From Deinococcus grandis (GTDB taxonomy: Bacteria > Deinococcota > Deinococci > Deinococcales > Deinococcaceae), in assembly GCF_001485435.1 (NCBI RefSeq), contig NZ_BCMS01000002.1, positions 214,427 through 278,426 of the forward strand: a DNA stretch of 64,000 nt, read 5' to 3'. The translations under genes were made by a program, and so were the position numbers. Below, in pieces: positions 18,447-27,736 of the stretch. Each line of letters starts with the position of its first letter. Within the stretch, counting starts at the first letter, position 1. Below the pieces are notes generated by a model. It had not been told where the DNA came from, searched no databases, and saw only the letters and a program-made list of their open reading frames with translations.

Positions 18447-20722
18447 CAGTCGCGCAGGGTGGCAACGGCCGGGACGGGGGTGGCGGGGCGGTCGCCGAGC
18501 AGCCGCACGGGCCAGGTCTGCTCGAAGGCGTCGAAGTCGGCCGGCTCGAGGGCCCGGGCGTACAGCCAGCCCTGGCCCAGGTCGCAGCCGGCCTCGCGCA
18601 GCGCCCGTTCCTGTTCGGGGGTCTCGACGCCCTCGGCGAGCAGTTCGATGTCCAGCGCGCGGGCCATCAGGACGCTGGCCATCACGATCGCCAGGCTCTC
18701 GCGCGCGGCCTGCGTGTCCTGCCCCAGGTCCCGCACGAACGCCCGGTCGATCTTCAGTTCGTCCACCGGCAGGGAGCGCAGGCTGAACAGTGAGGAGTAC
18801 CCGGTGCCGAAGTCGTCCATGCTGACGCGCACGCCCAGGTCACGCAGTTCCTGCAGGACCTCGCGCACGCGGGTGGGGTTGTCGATAAGGCCGCTCTCGG
18901 TGACTTCCAGCACCAGCCGCTGCGGGCGCAGGCCGCTGTCTGACAGGGCCTGCCGGACGCGGCTACTGAAGGTCGGGTCGCTCAGCTGACGGCTGGAGAC
19001 GTTCACGCTGACGCTCAGGTGCGGGTTGCTGAAGCGCGTCACTTCATGGCAGGCGGTGCGCAGCACCCACTCGCCCAGGCGGGGCATCAGCCCGGCGAGT
19101 TCCGCGACCGGAATGAACTGGTCGGGCGTGACCGGCCCGAGGACCGGGTGCGTCCAGCGCAGCAGCGCCTCGGCGCCGACGAGCTGCCCGGTGGCGAGGT
19201 GCACCTGCGGCTGGTAGGCCAACCGGAAGTGCCGGTCGCGCAGGCTTTCACGCAGCGCGCTTTCCATCGTGACGGACGGAATGCGGGCCGGGGGGGCGGG
19301 GGCGTACACCTCGCTGAACTGCTGGGCGCGTTTGGCGCCGTACAGCGCGGCGTCGGCCTGTTGCAGCAGCGTCTGCGCGTCGTGCGCGGTGGCAGGGGCG
19401 ACACTCCAGCCCAGCGAGCCTTCCAGCAGCAGGGGCGTGCCGTTCGCCTCGAAGGGCTCGTCGAACAGGGCGCGCAGGTCCGCGCTGAGCACGCCGATCT
19501 GGTTGGGGTGGGCGAGCAGGCCGAACTCGTCGCCGCCCATGCGGGCCACGCCGCGCAGGTCGTGCCGGGCGGCCACGGCCGTGAGGCGCGCGGCGAGTTC
19601 CCGCAGCAGCTGGTCGCCGACGGCGTGCCCGAACCCGTCGTTCAGGAACCGGAAGCGGTCGAGATCCAGCAGGCCCAGCGCCAGCGGCTCCCCGGCGGTC
19701 AGGTGCGCCCCGGCGCACTCGCTCAGCGCGGCGCGGCTGAGCAGGTCCGTGAGGGGATCGCGGTACGCGAGGCGCTGCAACCGCTCCTGGTTGAGGTGCT
19801 GTTCGAGCAGCATCGCGGCGGACGGTTCGAGGTGGCGCAGGGTCGCGGGCAGATCGGCGGTCCAGGCGTGCGGAGTGGTGTGCGTGGCCAGCAGGGAGCC
19901 GAGCAGCTGACCGTCGCGGCCGTAGAGGGGCACCTCGATCAGCGCGCGGGCGGCGGGGCTCAGCGCGGCGTGCAGCGGGGACGTGCTGCGCGCCAGGTCC
20001 GGGCAGGTCTGCGGCAGGCCCTCCCGGTCCGGGTCGAGCGCCTGCCAGTGCTGCCGGAGGGTCTCGCCGTCCAGGTGCTGCGCGGCGACCGCGACCGCGT
20101 CCGGGAGGGCCCCGACCGTCCGCAGGGGCGTCCCGGCGATCATGAGGCCCAGCTGCCAGCCGACGTCGAAGCGGTCCGCACCCTGCAGCAGCAGGCACAG
20201 CGTCCCGGACAGCGGCGCGCCGGTCAGGGCGAGGCGGTGGGCGCGGGCGACGCGTTCCTGCTGCAGTTCGCCCTGCCGCTGCGCGGTCACGTCGCGCAGG
20301 CTGATGGCCCAGTGCGTGCAGGTGTCGCTCTCCAGGATGCCGCTGACATGAACTTCGAGCCACTGCTGGGCTTCGGGCAGGAACAGCGTGTCGCGGTAGG
20401 TGCTCCCGGCGGGCAGACCGGTGAGCTGCGCGAGCATGGCCAGGATGTTCACGGTGTTGCCCTCGGCCATGGGCCACTGCGGCATGGGCAGGTCGGGCAG
20501 CTGTTCCAGACCGTGGTGGCGCAGCAGGTCGAGCATGGCGGGGTTGCCGTACACGACCCGCAGGTGCTGATCGCCCGGGCGGGCGTCGAGCACCAGCAGC
20601 GGATCGACGGAGGTGTCCACCATGGTGCGCAGCAGGTTCATCTGTTCGGCCTGGCTGCGGTCCTGGGTCTGGTCCTCGCCGAAGCCGATCATCAGGCGTA
20701 GCGTGCCGTCCGGGTCACGCAC
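18446..20722 (-). CDS. GGDEF-EAL protein, main part (frameshifted from upstream PAS)
   Basis: A 758-residue cyclic-di-GMP protein: the end of a PAS domain (1-20), a second PAS (about 25-150), a GAF-like region (about 160-310), GGDEF (about 320-480; RMGGDEFG intact) and EAL (about 490-745) with AEALLRW, NVSSRQL, EVTESG, DDFGTGYSS and ELLAEGVET. Both enzymatic sites look intact, so it may make and break c-di-GMP. The GTG start overlaps the stop of the upstream ORF by 8 nt. However, the first residues, VRDPDGTLRLMIGFGEDQT, are the last strand of the PAS domain of that ORF, so one gene has probably been split by a 1-nt insertion near 20732-20734. Confidence 0.88.
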   Translation of the reverse strand: MRDPDGTLRLMIGFGEDQTQDRSQAEQMNLLRTMVDTSVDPLLVLDARPGDQHLRVVYGNPAMLDLLRHHGLEQLPDLPMPQWPMAEGNTVNILAMLAQLTGLPAGSTYRDTLFLPEAQQWLEVHVSGILESDTCTHWAISLRDVTAQRQGELQQERVARAHRLALTGAPLSGTLCLLLQGADRFDVGWQLGLMIAGTPLRTVGALPDAVAVAAQHLDGETLRQHWQALDPDREGLPQTCPDLARSTSPLHAALSPAARALIEVPLYGRDGQLLGSLLATHTTPHAWTADLPATLRHLEPSAAMLLEQHLNQERLQRLAYRDPLTDLLSRAALSECAGAHLTAGEPLALGLLDLDRFRFLNDGFGHAVGDQLLRELAARLTAVAARHDLRGVARMGGDEFGLLAHPNQIGVLSADLRALFDEPFEANGTPLLLEGSLGWSVAPATAHDAQTLLQQADAALYGAKRAQQFSEVYAPAPPARIPSVTMESALRESLRDRHFRLAYQPQVHLATGQLVGAEALLRWTHPVLGPVTPDQFIPVAELAGLMPRLGEWVLRTACHEVTRFSNPHLSVSVNVSSRQLSDPTFSSRVRQALSDSGLRPQRLVLEVTESGLIDNPTRVREVLQELRDLGVRVSMDDFGTGYSSLFSLRSLPVDELKIDRAFVRDLGQDTQAARESLAIVMASVLMARALDIELLAEGVETPEQERALREAGCDLGQGWLYARALEPADFDAFEQTWPVRLLGDRPATPVPAVATLRD

Positions 20723-21293
20723 GGGCAGGTAGGGTCCGGCGCAGCGTGAGGGGGCCGCTGGGGGTGGGAAAGGTCTCGGTGAACGAGACGCACTCGCTGC
20801 TGGCGCGCGCCTGCGCGAAGTGCTGCTCGCGGACCTCGGCCCGGTCGGTGGGGTGGCCGCGCCGCGTGACGTGCTCGCGGTCGGTCAGGCCGATGATGGT
20901 GCGGCGCACGTCCGCGCTCTGGATGGCGGCCGGGTTCACGTACACGTAGCGGCCCTGGTCGTCGAGCACGGCGACGTCCAGCGGCAGCGGATCGAGGATG
21001 GTCCGGGCGAGGTCGTGTTCGGCCAGCAGCAGCGTGACGGGGTCCGCCGCGCCGAGTGCAGTGGCGTGGCAGACCACGCTGCCCCGCGGACCGCGCAGCG
21101 TGACCTGTGCGGGCAGGGGCGTCCCGGGGGGGTGGTCCAGCAGCCCGTGCGGGGCGCGTTCGCCCGGGGGGAGGGGCAGGCCGAGCAGGTCGGTCAGTCC
21201 GGCACTGGCCGCCAGGACGGTGTGGTCCGCGCCGAGCAGCAGGACGCCGATGGGAGCACCGGGGTCCGCGAGGGGGGCCGGTGAGGGTGACAT
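20715..21293 (-). CDS. PAS-domain N-terminal part of the split GGDEF-EAL gene
   Basis: 192 residues holding one degenerate PAS-like segment (about 10-80) and a second PAS domain (about 90-192: LDVAVLDDQGRYVYVNPAA) that stops just before its final strand. The sequence ends RRTLPARA; dropping one C from the CCC at 20732-20734 gives RRTYLPVRDPDGTLRL and joins the downstream ORF without a gap. It has no enzymatic domain of its own. The ATG at 21293 lies 5 nt behind CACACT, a near-consensus -10. Translational coupling of two separate proteins is the alternative, but would leave a broken PAS fold. Confidence 0.75.
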   Translation of the reverse strand: MSPSPAPLADPGAPIGVLLLGADHTVLAASAGLTDLLGLPLPPGERAPHGLLDHPPGTPLPAQVTLRGPRGSVVCHATALGAADPVTLLLAEHDLARTILDPLPLDVAVLDDQGRYVYVNPAAIQSADVRRTIIGLTDREHVTRRGHPTDRAEVREQHFAQARASSECVSFTETFPTPSGPLTLRRTLPARA

Positions 21294-21533
21294 GCTTCAG
21301 TGTGCCCCAGGTCATCTCACGGAATTCTTGATTGCCGCTCAGGTGAAGCCTTGTGAGTTTCCACACCACTTCTCAGCTGGGGTTCATGAAGTCTGACCTG
21401 ACCTGGACGGACGTCCACCCGGCGCGGCTGAAACGTGGGGCACGGGTTCCCCGGGTCTTCATGTCTTCCTGACGGGGCGTGCGATACTGCCCGTATCTGA
21501 ACCCGGTTCACAATTCACCTGGAGGTGCCCCGA

Positions 21534-23666
21534 ATGACCCTCAGTCCCCCGCTCCCCCCCCGTGACGGCGTGCACTACCGCGCCTGCAACCTCTGCGAGG
21601 CGATCTGCGGCCTGCGCATCACCGTGCAGGGCGGCCAGGTGACCGACGTGCGCGGCGATCCCGACGATCCGCTCTCCCGCGGGCACATCTGCCCCAAGGG
21701 CGCCGCCCTGCCGGACCTGCACGCCGACCCGGACCGCCTGAAGACCCCCATGCGCCGCGACGGGGACACCTGGCATCCCATGAGCTGGGACGACGCGCTG
21801 GACCTCGTCGCCCGGCGCCTGCGCGGCGTGCAGGCCACGCACGGCCCGGACAGCGTCGCGACCTTCCAGGGCAACCCCAGCGTGCACAACAGCGGCACGC
21901 TGCTCACCGCCGGGGCGTTCCTGAAGGCCCTGGGCACCCGCAACCGCTACAGCGCCACCAGCACCGACCAGCTGCCCCACCACTACGCCGCCGCCGAGAT
22001 GTTCGGCCACCCGCTGCTGCTGCCCATTCCCGACGTGGACCGCACGGACTTCCTGCTGATGCTCGGCGCGAACCCGCTGGCCAGCAACGGCAGCATCCTG
22101 ACCGCGCCCGGCATGCGCGAGCGCCTGCGCGCCATCCGTGACCGCGGCGGCCGCGTCGTGCTGCTCGACCCGCGCCGCACCGAGAGCGCCGCGCACGCCA
22201 GCGAGTACCACCCCATCCGCCCCGGCAGCGACGCGCTGTTCCTCATGGCGTTGCTGCACGTGATCCTGAGTGAGGGCCTCGCCCGCCCGGGACGACTGGC
22301 CGACGTCACCGACGGCCTGGAGGACCTGCACGACGTCGCCGCCCCCTACACCCCGGAAGCGGTGCAGGCCGCCACCGGCGTCCCGGCCGCCACCACCCGC
22401 GAACTGGCCCGCGCGTTCGCCCGCGCGCCGCGCGCCGCCGCGTACGGCCGCATCGGCCTGAGCGTGCAGGCGTTCGGCGGGCTGTGCCAGTGGCTGCTGA
22501 ACACCCTGAACCTCGTCACCGGCAACCTCGACCATGAGGGCGGCGCGATGGTCCCGCGCCCCGCGTTCGACCTGCTGACCGGCGCCCGGCCCGGCCAGAC
22601 CCACCACGGCCGCTGGCACTCGCGGGTGCGTGGCCTGCCGGAATTCGACGGCGAGCTGCCCAACGCCGCCCTGGCCGAGGAGATCCTCACGCCCGGCGAC
22701 GGCCAGATCCGCGCGCTGGTCACCATCGCCGGGAACCCGGTCCTGAGCACCCCCGGCGGGCAGGACCTCGACCGGGCCCTGGCGGACCTGGACTTCATGG
22801 TCAGCATCGACCCGTACCTGAACGAGACCACCCGGCACGCCCACGTGATCCTGCCGCCCGCCACGGGACTGGAGGTCGAGCATTACGACGTGATCTTCCA
22901 TCACTTCGCCGTGCGCGCCACCGCCCGCCTGAACCAGCCCGTCTTCCCGATCAGCGCGGATCAGCGCTTCGATCACCAGATCTTCGCGGGCCTCACCGGG
23001 CACCTGAGCGGCAAGGCGCTCGCCACGCCCGCCGAGCGGCTCGACGCGGGGCTGCGTCACGGCCCGCACCGCCTCACGCTGGACGACGTCCGCGCGCACC
23101 CGCACGGCCTGGACCTCGGGCCCATGCAGCCGGTCTTCCCGGAGCGGCTCCTGACCGCCAGCGGCCGCATCCAGGCGCTGCCGGACCCCATGCGGCGCGA
23201 CCTGACGCGCCTGCACGCCGCGCTCGGCGCGCCGGTCGCGCCGCTCATTCTGATCGGGCGGCGGCAGCTGCGCAGCAACAACTCCTGGATGCACAACACG
23301 CCCCGCCTGATGCGCGGCCCGGACCGCTGCACCCTGCAACTCAACCCCGCCGACGCACAGGGCCTCACGGACGGCCAGCTCGCGCAGGTCACGTCCCGCG
23401 TCGGCACCGTCACCGTGCCCGTCGAGATCACGGCGGACGTCATGCCGGGCGTCGCCAGCCTCCCACACGGCTTCGGGCACGCCCGGCGCGGCGCGCAGCT
23501 GCGCGTGGCCCAGGCGCACCCCGGCGTCAGCCTGAACGACCTGACCGATCCGCTGCTGCTCGACGAACTCACCGGGAACGCCGCCCTGAACGGGACGCCC
23601 ATTCAGGTGCAGCCTGCCCCGCAGGTCGCCGGGGCAGCGCCCACCGCTGGCCGCGCCGCCGACTGA
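21534..23666 (+). CDS. Molybdopterin-dependent oxidoreductase (formate-dehydrogenase-like family)
   Basis: A 710-residue DMSO-reductase-superfamily enzyme. A [4Fe-4S] site is formed by C18, C21, C25 and C53 (CNLCEAIC and GHICPKG). Later motifs include NPSVHNSGT, LMLGANPLASNGS, LLDPRRTESA and the C-terminal pterin-binding part LIGRRQLRSNNSWMHN with SLPHGFGH. There is no Tat signal, so it is cytoplasmic. GGAGGTG lies 8 nt before the ATG at 21534. No partner subunit is adjacent, so the substrate is uncertain; acting on a soluble substrate with a small electron carrier is likely. Confidence 0.85.
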   Translation: MTLSPPLPPRDGVHYRACNLCEAICGLRITVQGGQVTDVRGDPDDPLSRGHICPKGAALPDLHADPDRLKTPMRRDGDTWHPMSWDDALDLVARRLRGVQATHGPDSVATFQGNPSVHNSGTLLTAGAFLKALGTRNRYSATSTDQLPHHYAAAEMFGHPLLLPIPDVDRTDFLLMLGANPLASNGSILTAPGMRERLRAIRDRGGRVVLLDPRRTESAAHASEYHPIRPGSDALFLMALLHVILSEGLARPGRLADVTDGLEDLHDVAAPYTPEAVQAATGVPAATTRELARAFARAPRAAAYGRIGLSVQAFGGLCQWLLNTLNLVTGNLDHEGGAMVPRPAFDLLTGARPGQTHHGRWHSRVRGLPEFDGELPNAALAEEILTPGDGQIRALVTIAGNPVLSTPGGQDLDRALADLDFMVSIDPYLNETTRHAHVILPPATGLEVEHYDVIFHHFAVRATARLNQPVFPISADQRFDHQIFAGLTGHLSGKALATPAERLDAGLRHGPHRLTLDDVRAHPHGLDLGPMQPVFPERLLTASGRIQALPDPMRRDLTRLHAALGAPVAPLILIGRRQLRSNNSWMHNTPRLMRGPDRCTLQLNPADAQGLTDGQLAQVTSRVGTVTVPVEITADVMPGVASLPHGFGHARRGAQLRVAQAHPGVSLNDLTDPLLLDELTGNAALNGTPIQVQPAPQVAGAAPTAGRAAD

Positions 23667-23679
23667 TCGGCCTCACCCC

Positions 23680-23737
23680 GCCCACCTGACCCGCGCCCAC
23701 CGGGCTTCCCGCTCCGGTGGGGCGGGGTCAGGTGGGC
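23680..23737. terminator. Long bidirectional hairpin terminator
   Basis: Inverted arms of 24 bp (23680-23703 and 23714-23737) pair at 21 of 24 positions around a 10-nt loop. The right arm contains the stop codon of the diguanylate cyclase, so it serves both convergent genes. Confidence 0.75.
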
Positions 23738-26169
23738 AGATGCTCGTCCGGGTCGAACAGCTGCCAGCCGGACCGTCCGGCGCGTTTCACGACGTACATG
23801 GCCAAGTCGGCCGCGCGGTGCAGGTCCGCGCCGCGCAGCCGCTCGGTCGTGGCGACGCCCACGCTGGCGCTCACGTGCGCGTGCACCCGCCCGAGCACGA
23901 CGGGCTGGCCGATCACCTGCACGACCCGCCGGGCCAGCGCGCAGGCGTCCTCGGTGCTCAGGTCCGGGTGGGACACCCCGAACTCGTCCCCGCCCAGCCG
24001 CGCGATCAGGGAGCCCGGCGGGGCCTCGCGGCGCAGGCGCGCGGCGATCTCGCGCAGCAGGTCATCCCCGACGTGATGCCCGTGAGTGTCGTTCACCGCC
24101 TTGAAGTGATCCACGTCGATCAGCAGCGCGGCGGCGCGCGGCCCACGCTGCTCCTGCGCGGCCCGCTGGAAGGCGCGGCGGTTGCTCAGGCCCGTCAGGT
24201 CATCCTGGAACGCCTGCGCGGTCAGCTGCTCGCGCAGCGTGATCGACTCGCTGACGTCGCTGAACGACACGACGACGCCGCTGCGGTCCTCCAGCGGCGT
24301 CGCGTTGATCGACAGCCACCGCCGCTGCCCGTCCCTGCGGGTGCGCGACAGGATCACCCGCCGCACGGGACGGCCGGTGCGCAGCGCCGTCACCGCCGGG
24401 TACTGCTCGAACGGCACCGGTTCGCCCCGTTCGTTCTGCAGCGCCCACACCGGGTCGTGCAGGGGCTGCAGCGACTGACCGGGCGGCAGATCCAGCAGGT
24501 CCTGCGCGGCGCGGTTCGCGGCGATCAGGCGCCCGGCCGCGTCGATCATGACCACGCCCTCGTCCAGCGCGGACACGATCGAGCGGGCCTGCGCCTCGCT
24601 GCGGTCCAGTGCGTCGCGCAGCTGCGCGCTGTGCACGATGGGCGCCAGGTGCGCCTGCAGCCAGCGCAGATGCTCGAGACTGGTGGCGTCCACCAGCCCG
24701 GCCGGCACGTCGAGTAGCGCGGCCGCGATCACCCGCTCCTGGTACTGCAGCGGCACGAGCAGCGCGCCGCGCGGCGGCTGTCCGGTGGGCGCGCCGGTCT
24801 CGCCGGGGGGGTGCAGCCAGCCCGGTCGGGCGCTGAGCGCCGTGACCTGCGGGTCGTCCAGGTGCGCGTCCAGCTGGGCGTGCAGGTGACCGGTCGCGCC
24901 GGACGTGGCCAGCGTGCGCGGCGCGCCGCCGCCGCTCGGCAGGCCCACGAGCAGCCCGCCGGTCGCGCCGGTCACGCGGGTCAGTTCGTCCAGCACCGCC
25001 GCGAAGGTGGGCCGCGCCGGGCCGCCCTGCACCGCCAGCGTCAGGAACCGCTCCGACGGGCGGTCCCACTCGGCGGCCCAGACCTCCTCGGTGACGTCCT
25101 GAATGGAGCCCGCCCAGCCCTGCCCGGCGCCGCGTTCCTCGGGGACGGGCAGCGCGACGGCCACCACGTGGCGGTACTGCCCGTCGATGCGGCGCATCCG
25201 GCCGCGCAGTTCGAACGGATCGCTGCCCTGGACGCCGCGGGCGATGTCCGCCTCCAGCCGGGGGCGGTCGTCGGGGTGGATCACGGCCATGAAGCCCCGG
25301 CCCACGTACTCCGCGTACGTCTGGCCGGTCAGGGCCTGCCAGTTGGGGCTCTCGCCCTGAATCTCGAAGTTCCGGTCGAGTTCCCACAGGGCGGCGTGCG
25401 TGGATTCCAGCAGCGTGCGGTAGCGCAGCTGCGAGCGGCTGACGTCGTCGAAGTGGGCCGCGCGGGCCAGGGCGGCGGCGCAGGCGTCCAGCGCCGCGTG
25501 CGTGGGCGGGGGCAGATCCTCGGCGCGGTGCAGCACCAGCGCGCCCAGCGGCCGCTGGGGGCTGCGCAGCGGCAGGATCAGGACGTCACGCGTGCCGGGC
25601 GGCAGCGGGTCGGGCCACCCGCCGGGCGCGTGGGTGCGCGCCGCGCCGCCGCGGAACGCCTGCGCCACCGGATGGGGATCCTGGACGGGCAGCGTGCCGA
25701 GCAGGTCCGGGCTGCCCGGTCCGGCCTGCAGGAGCCGCAGGGTGGCCCCGACCGGATCGAACAGCGCCAGCTGCGCGGCCAGGGCCTGCCACTGCGGGTG
25801 CGTGAGGATCACCTGCGCGACCTCGTCGATGTGCTGCGCGCCGTTGAGCGCCTCGGGCAGGGTGCGCGGTTCGCTGGGCGACGGTCGCGGCGGCCCCTGG
25901 AGTTCCAGGCCGTCGGGCCGCAGGTGAACCTGTAGGCCCCGGCAGGTTCCCTGGCAGGCGGGGGCGTGCGGGGCGCCGCTGCCGAGCAGGTGACGCAGGG
26001 CGCAGTCGGTGGGCAGCAGGTCCTGCAGCGCGGGCGGCTCGTGATCGGCGTGGTCGGGCAGGTCCAGCCAGCGGCGCGCCGCCTCGTTGGCGTACAGCAC
26101 CCGTCCGGACCGGCTCACGGTCAGGTACCCGTCGAACATCAGTTCTGGCGCGCAACGGTCGGTGGGCAT
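23728..26169 (-). CDS. Diguanylate cyclase with PAS and GAF sensory domains
   Basis: An 813-residue soluble signalling protein. In order: PAS (about 5-60), GAF-like (100-240), PAS with PAC (245-365; GFMAVIHPDDRPRLE), GAF (375-525), PAS (530-645; DEGVVMIDAAGRLIAANRAA) and GGDEF (650-805) with DDLTGLSNRRAF and ARLGGDEFG intact. It should make cyclic di-GMP in response to small ligands or redox. CAGGAG precedes the ATG, and TAGACT at about 26190 is a possible -10. No inhibitory RxxD site is visible before GGDEF. It is monocistronic. Confidence 0.88.
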   Translation of the reverse strand: MPTDRCAPELMFDGYLTVSRSGRVLYANEAARRWLDLPDHADHEPPALQDLLPTDCALRHLLGSGAPHAPACQGTCRGLQVHLRPDGLELQGPPRPSPSEPRTLPEALNGAQHIDEVAQVILTHPQWQALAAQLALFDPVGATLRLLQAGPGSPDLLGTLPVQDPHPVAQAFRGGAARTHAPGGWPDPLPPGTRDVLILPLRSPQRPLGALVLHRAEDLPPPTHAALDACAAALARAAHFDDVSRSQLRYRTLLESTHAALWELDRNFEIQGESPNWQALTGQTYAEYVGRGFMAVIHPDDRPRLEADIARGVQGSDPFELRGRMRRIDGQYRHVVAVALPVPEERGAGQGWAGSIQDVTEEVWAAEWDRPSERFLTLAVQGGPARPTFAAVLDELTRVTGATGGLLVGLPSGGGAPRTLATSGATGHLHAQLDAHLDDPQVTALSARPGWLHPPGETGAPTGQPPRGALLVPLQYQERVIAAALLDVPAGLVDATSLEHLRWLQAHLAPIVHSAQLRDALDRSEAQARSIVSALDEGVVMIDAAGRLIAANRAAQDLLDLPPGQSLQPLHDPVWALQNERGEPVPFEQYPAVTALRTGRPVRRVILSRTRRDGQRRWLSINATPLEDRSGVVVSFSDVSESITLREQLTAQAFQDDLTGLSNRRAFQRAAQEQRGPRAAALLIDVDHFKAVNDTHGHHVGDDLLREIAARLRREAPPGSLIARLGGDEFGVSHPDLSTEDACALARRVVQVIGQPVVLGRVHAHVSASVGVATTERLRGADLHRAADLAMYVVKRAGRSGWQLFDPDEHLPT

Positions 26170-26276
26170 GGGGCTCCTGAGGGTCCAGTCTATGCCCTGC
26201 GCGGCCGGGTGCGCTCGCCCCGGCGGGTGGGTGCGCGGGGCGGGCGTGGGGGTGGGGACGTGCTTGAATACGGCGC

Positions 26277-27707
26277 ATGAGGCTCCGCCGGACCGCGCTG
26301 CTCGTGACGCTGCTGCTGGGCGGCTGCGCGCGTGATCTCGCAGGCGGGCCGCAGGTGGGTTCCCTGAACACCGGGGCGGGCCTGCTGCGCTGGCTGCCGG
26401 ATCAGGGTGGGCCGCGTAACCTGGAACCCTCGACGCGCGAGGCGCTCACGGACAGCCTGCTGCGCGGCGAGCGGGAAGTGGCGTTCGCGCTGCGCAGCGG
26501 GCAGCGGGAGGGCCTGCGGGACCTCTTCACGGAGGCCGCCCTGGAGGACGCGCGGGCAGTGGCCGCCTCGGGCGCGGCGCCGCACAGCTGGGGGCACCGC
26601 GTCACGCTGCGGTTCTACGCGCCGGACGGCGCCACGGTCAGCCTCACGGATCAGTACTGGTACGTCATCCCGGATCCCGAGTCGGCCGGGGCCCTGCGCG
26701 CCGCGCGCCGCACGCAGGACGTGGTCGCGCAGCTCGACGACGGCAACTGGCGCACCCATCACTGGCGGGTGCTGCGCGACGAACCCATGCCCGCCCCGGA
26801 CCCGCCCGGGCCCGCGCCCCTGACGCGGGGCGTGCGGCTGGGCCCACCGGACCTGGACCGGCCGGAGCTGGACCGGCCGGAGCTGAACTGGACCGGGCGC
26901 CGCGCGGACGACTGGCAGCGGGACCTGCGCGCCGTGCGGGACCTGGGTCTGGACACCCTGATCCTGCCGCTGGACCTGCGCCCGGGCGCGCCGGAATCGT
27001 CCCGGACGGCGCCGGCACTCGCCGAGGCGGGACGCGCGGCGCTCGCGCAGGGCGCCGGGCTGCTGCTGGAGGTGCAGGTGGACAGCCTCTCGCCCCGCGC
27101 GCTGCGGGCCCTGCACGGCGCACTGGGCGCCGGTGAGCGGCCGGACGCACTGGTGGGCGTGCTGCTGCGCCCCGAGGTCCGGCCGGACGCGGCGGCCGTG
27201 ACACTGTGGCGGCAGACCCTGCAGGCGCGGTTCGGGCCGCTGCCGCTGGGCACCGCGCAGGCGGAGCCGACGGCGGATTTCACGGCGGGGAGTGCCGTGA
27301 CCTTCCGGGAGAACCGCTGGCCGCTGGGGCTGCTGCACGACCCGCGCCGCGTGTGGCAGCTGCGCGCCTTCGTCCGCGCTCACCCGCAGGGCAGCGTGCA
27401 GGTCGGGCGGCTGTACGGGCCCGGGGGGTTCCTGACGCCCGACGGGTCGTTCACGCCGCTGGCCCGCGCCCTGACCCGCCCACAGTCCCTGGACCGCCCG
27501 CAGTCGCCCGGACCGCTGGCGTTCGTGTGGGGCTGGGCGCTGGACCTGTGGCCGCTGCTCGCCTGCGCGGCGCTGCTGGGCGCGTGGTGGGCGACGCGTG
27601 GCCGCCGGGAGCAGCGCCGTCAGCACCAGGGCCGTCAGCAGCAGGGTCGCCTGGCGGGCAGCGGGCGTCCGCGCCAGTCTGGACGGCGCCGCCCCCCTCG
27701 CTCCTGA
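26277..27707 (+). CDS. Lipoprotein of unknown function with C-terminal membrane anchor
   Basis: 476 residues. The signal peptide ends in a clear lipobox (LLLGGC). Residues about 25-170 form a mixed alpha/beta region; about 195-200 hold a tandem DRPEL repeat; about 210-410 look like a TIM-barrel-type segment (LDTLILPLDLRPG, GAGLLLEVQVD, GVLLRPEVRPD), which in family terms would suit a glycosidase-like fold, though I can name no catalytic pair. A single membrane helix (about 428-448) is followed by a basic Gln/Arg-rich tail. I do not recognise the family. It stands alone between two genes on the opposite strand. Confidence 0.65.
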   Translation: MRLRRTALLVTLLLGGCARDLAGGPQVGSLNTGAGLLRWLPDQGGPRNLEPSTREALTDSLLRGEREVAFALRSGQREGLRDLFTEAALEDARAVAASGAAPHSWGHRVTLRFYAPDGATVSLTDQYWYVIPDPESAGALRAARRTQDVVAQLDDGNWRTHHWRVLRDEPMPAPDPPGPAPLTRGVRLGPPDLDRPELDRPELNWTGRRADDWQRDLRAVRDLGLDTLILPLDLRPGAPESSRTAPALAEAGRAALAQGAGLLLEVQVDSLSPRALRALHGALGAGERPDALVGVLLRPEVRPDAAAVTLWRQTLQARFGPLPLGTAQAEPTADFTAGSAVTFRENRWPLGLLHDPRRVWQLRAFVRAHPQGSVQVGRLYGPGGFLTPDGSFTPLARALTRPQSLDRPQSPGPLAFVWGWALDLWPLLACAALLGAWWATRGRREQRRQHQGRQQQGRLAGSGRPRQSGRRRPPRS

Positions 27708-27736
27708 TCGGCGCGCCGGGGGGCGGGGGGGTCACC

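Noticed and set aside
21459..23519. 686-codon minus-strand ORF opposite the molybdopterin oxidoreductase
   Set aside because: Low-complexity antisense composition; the plus strand carries the Fe-S and pterin motifs and a good ribosome site.
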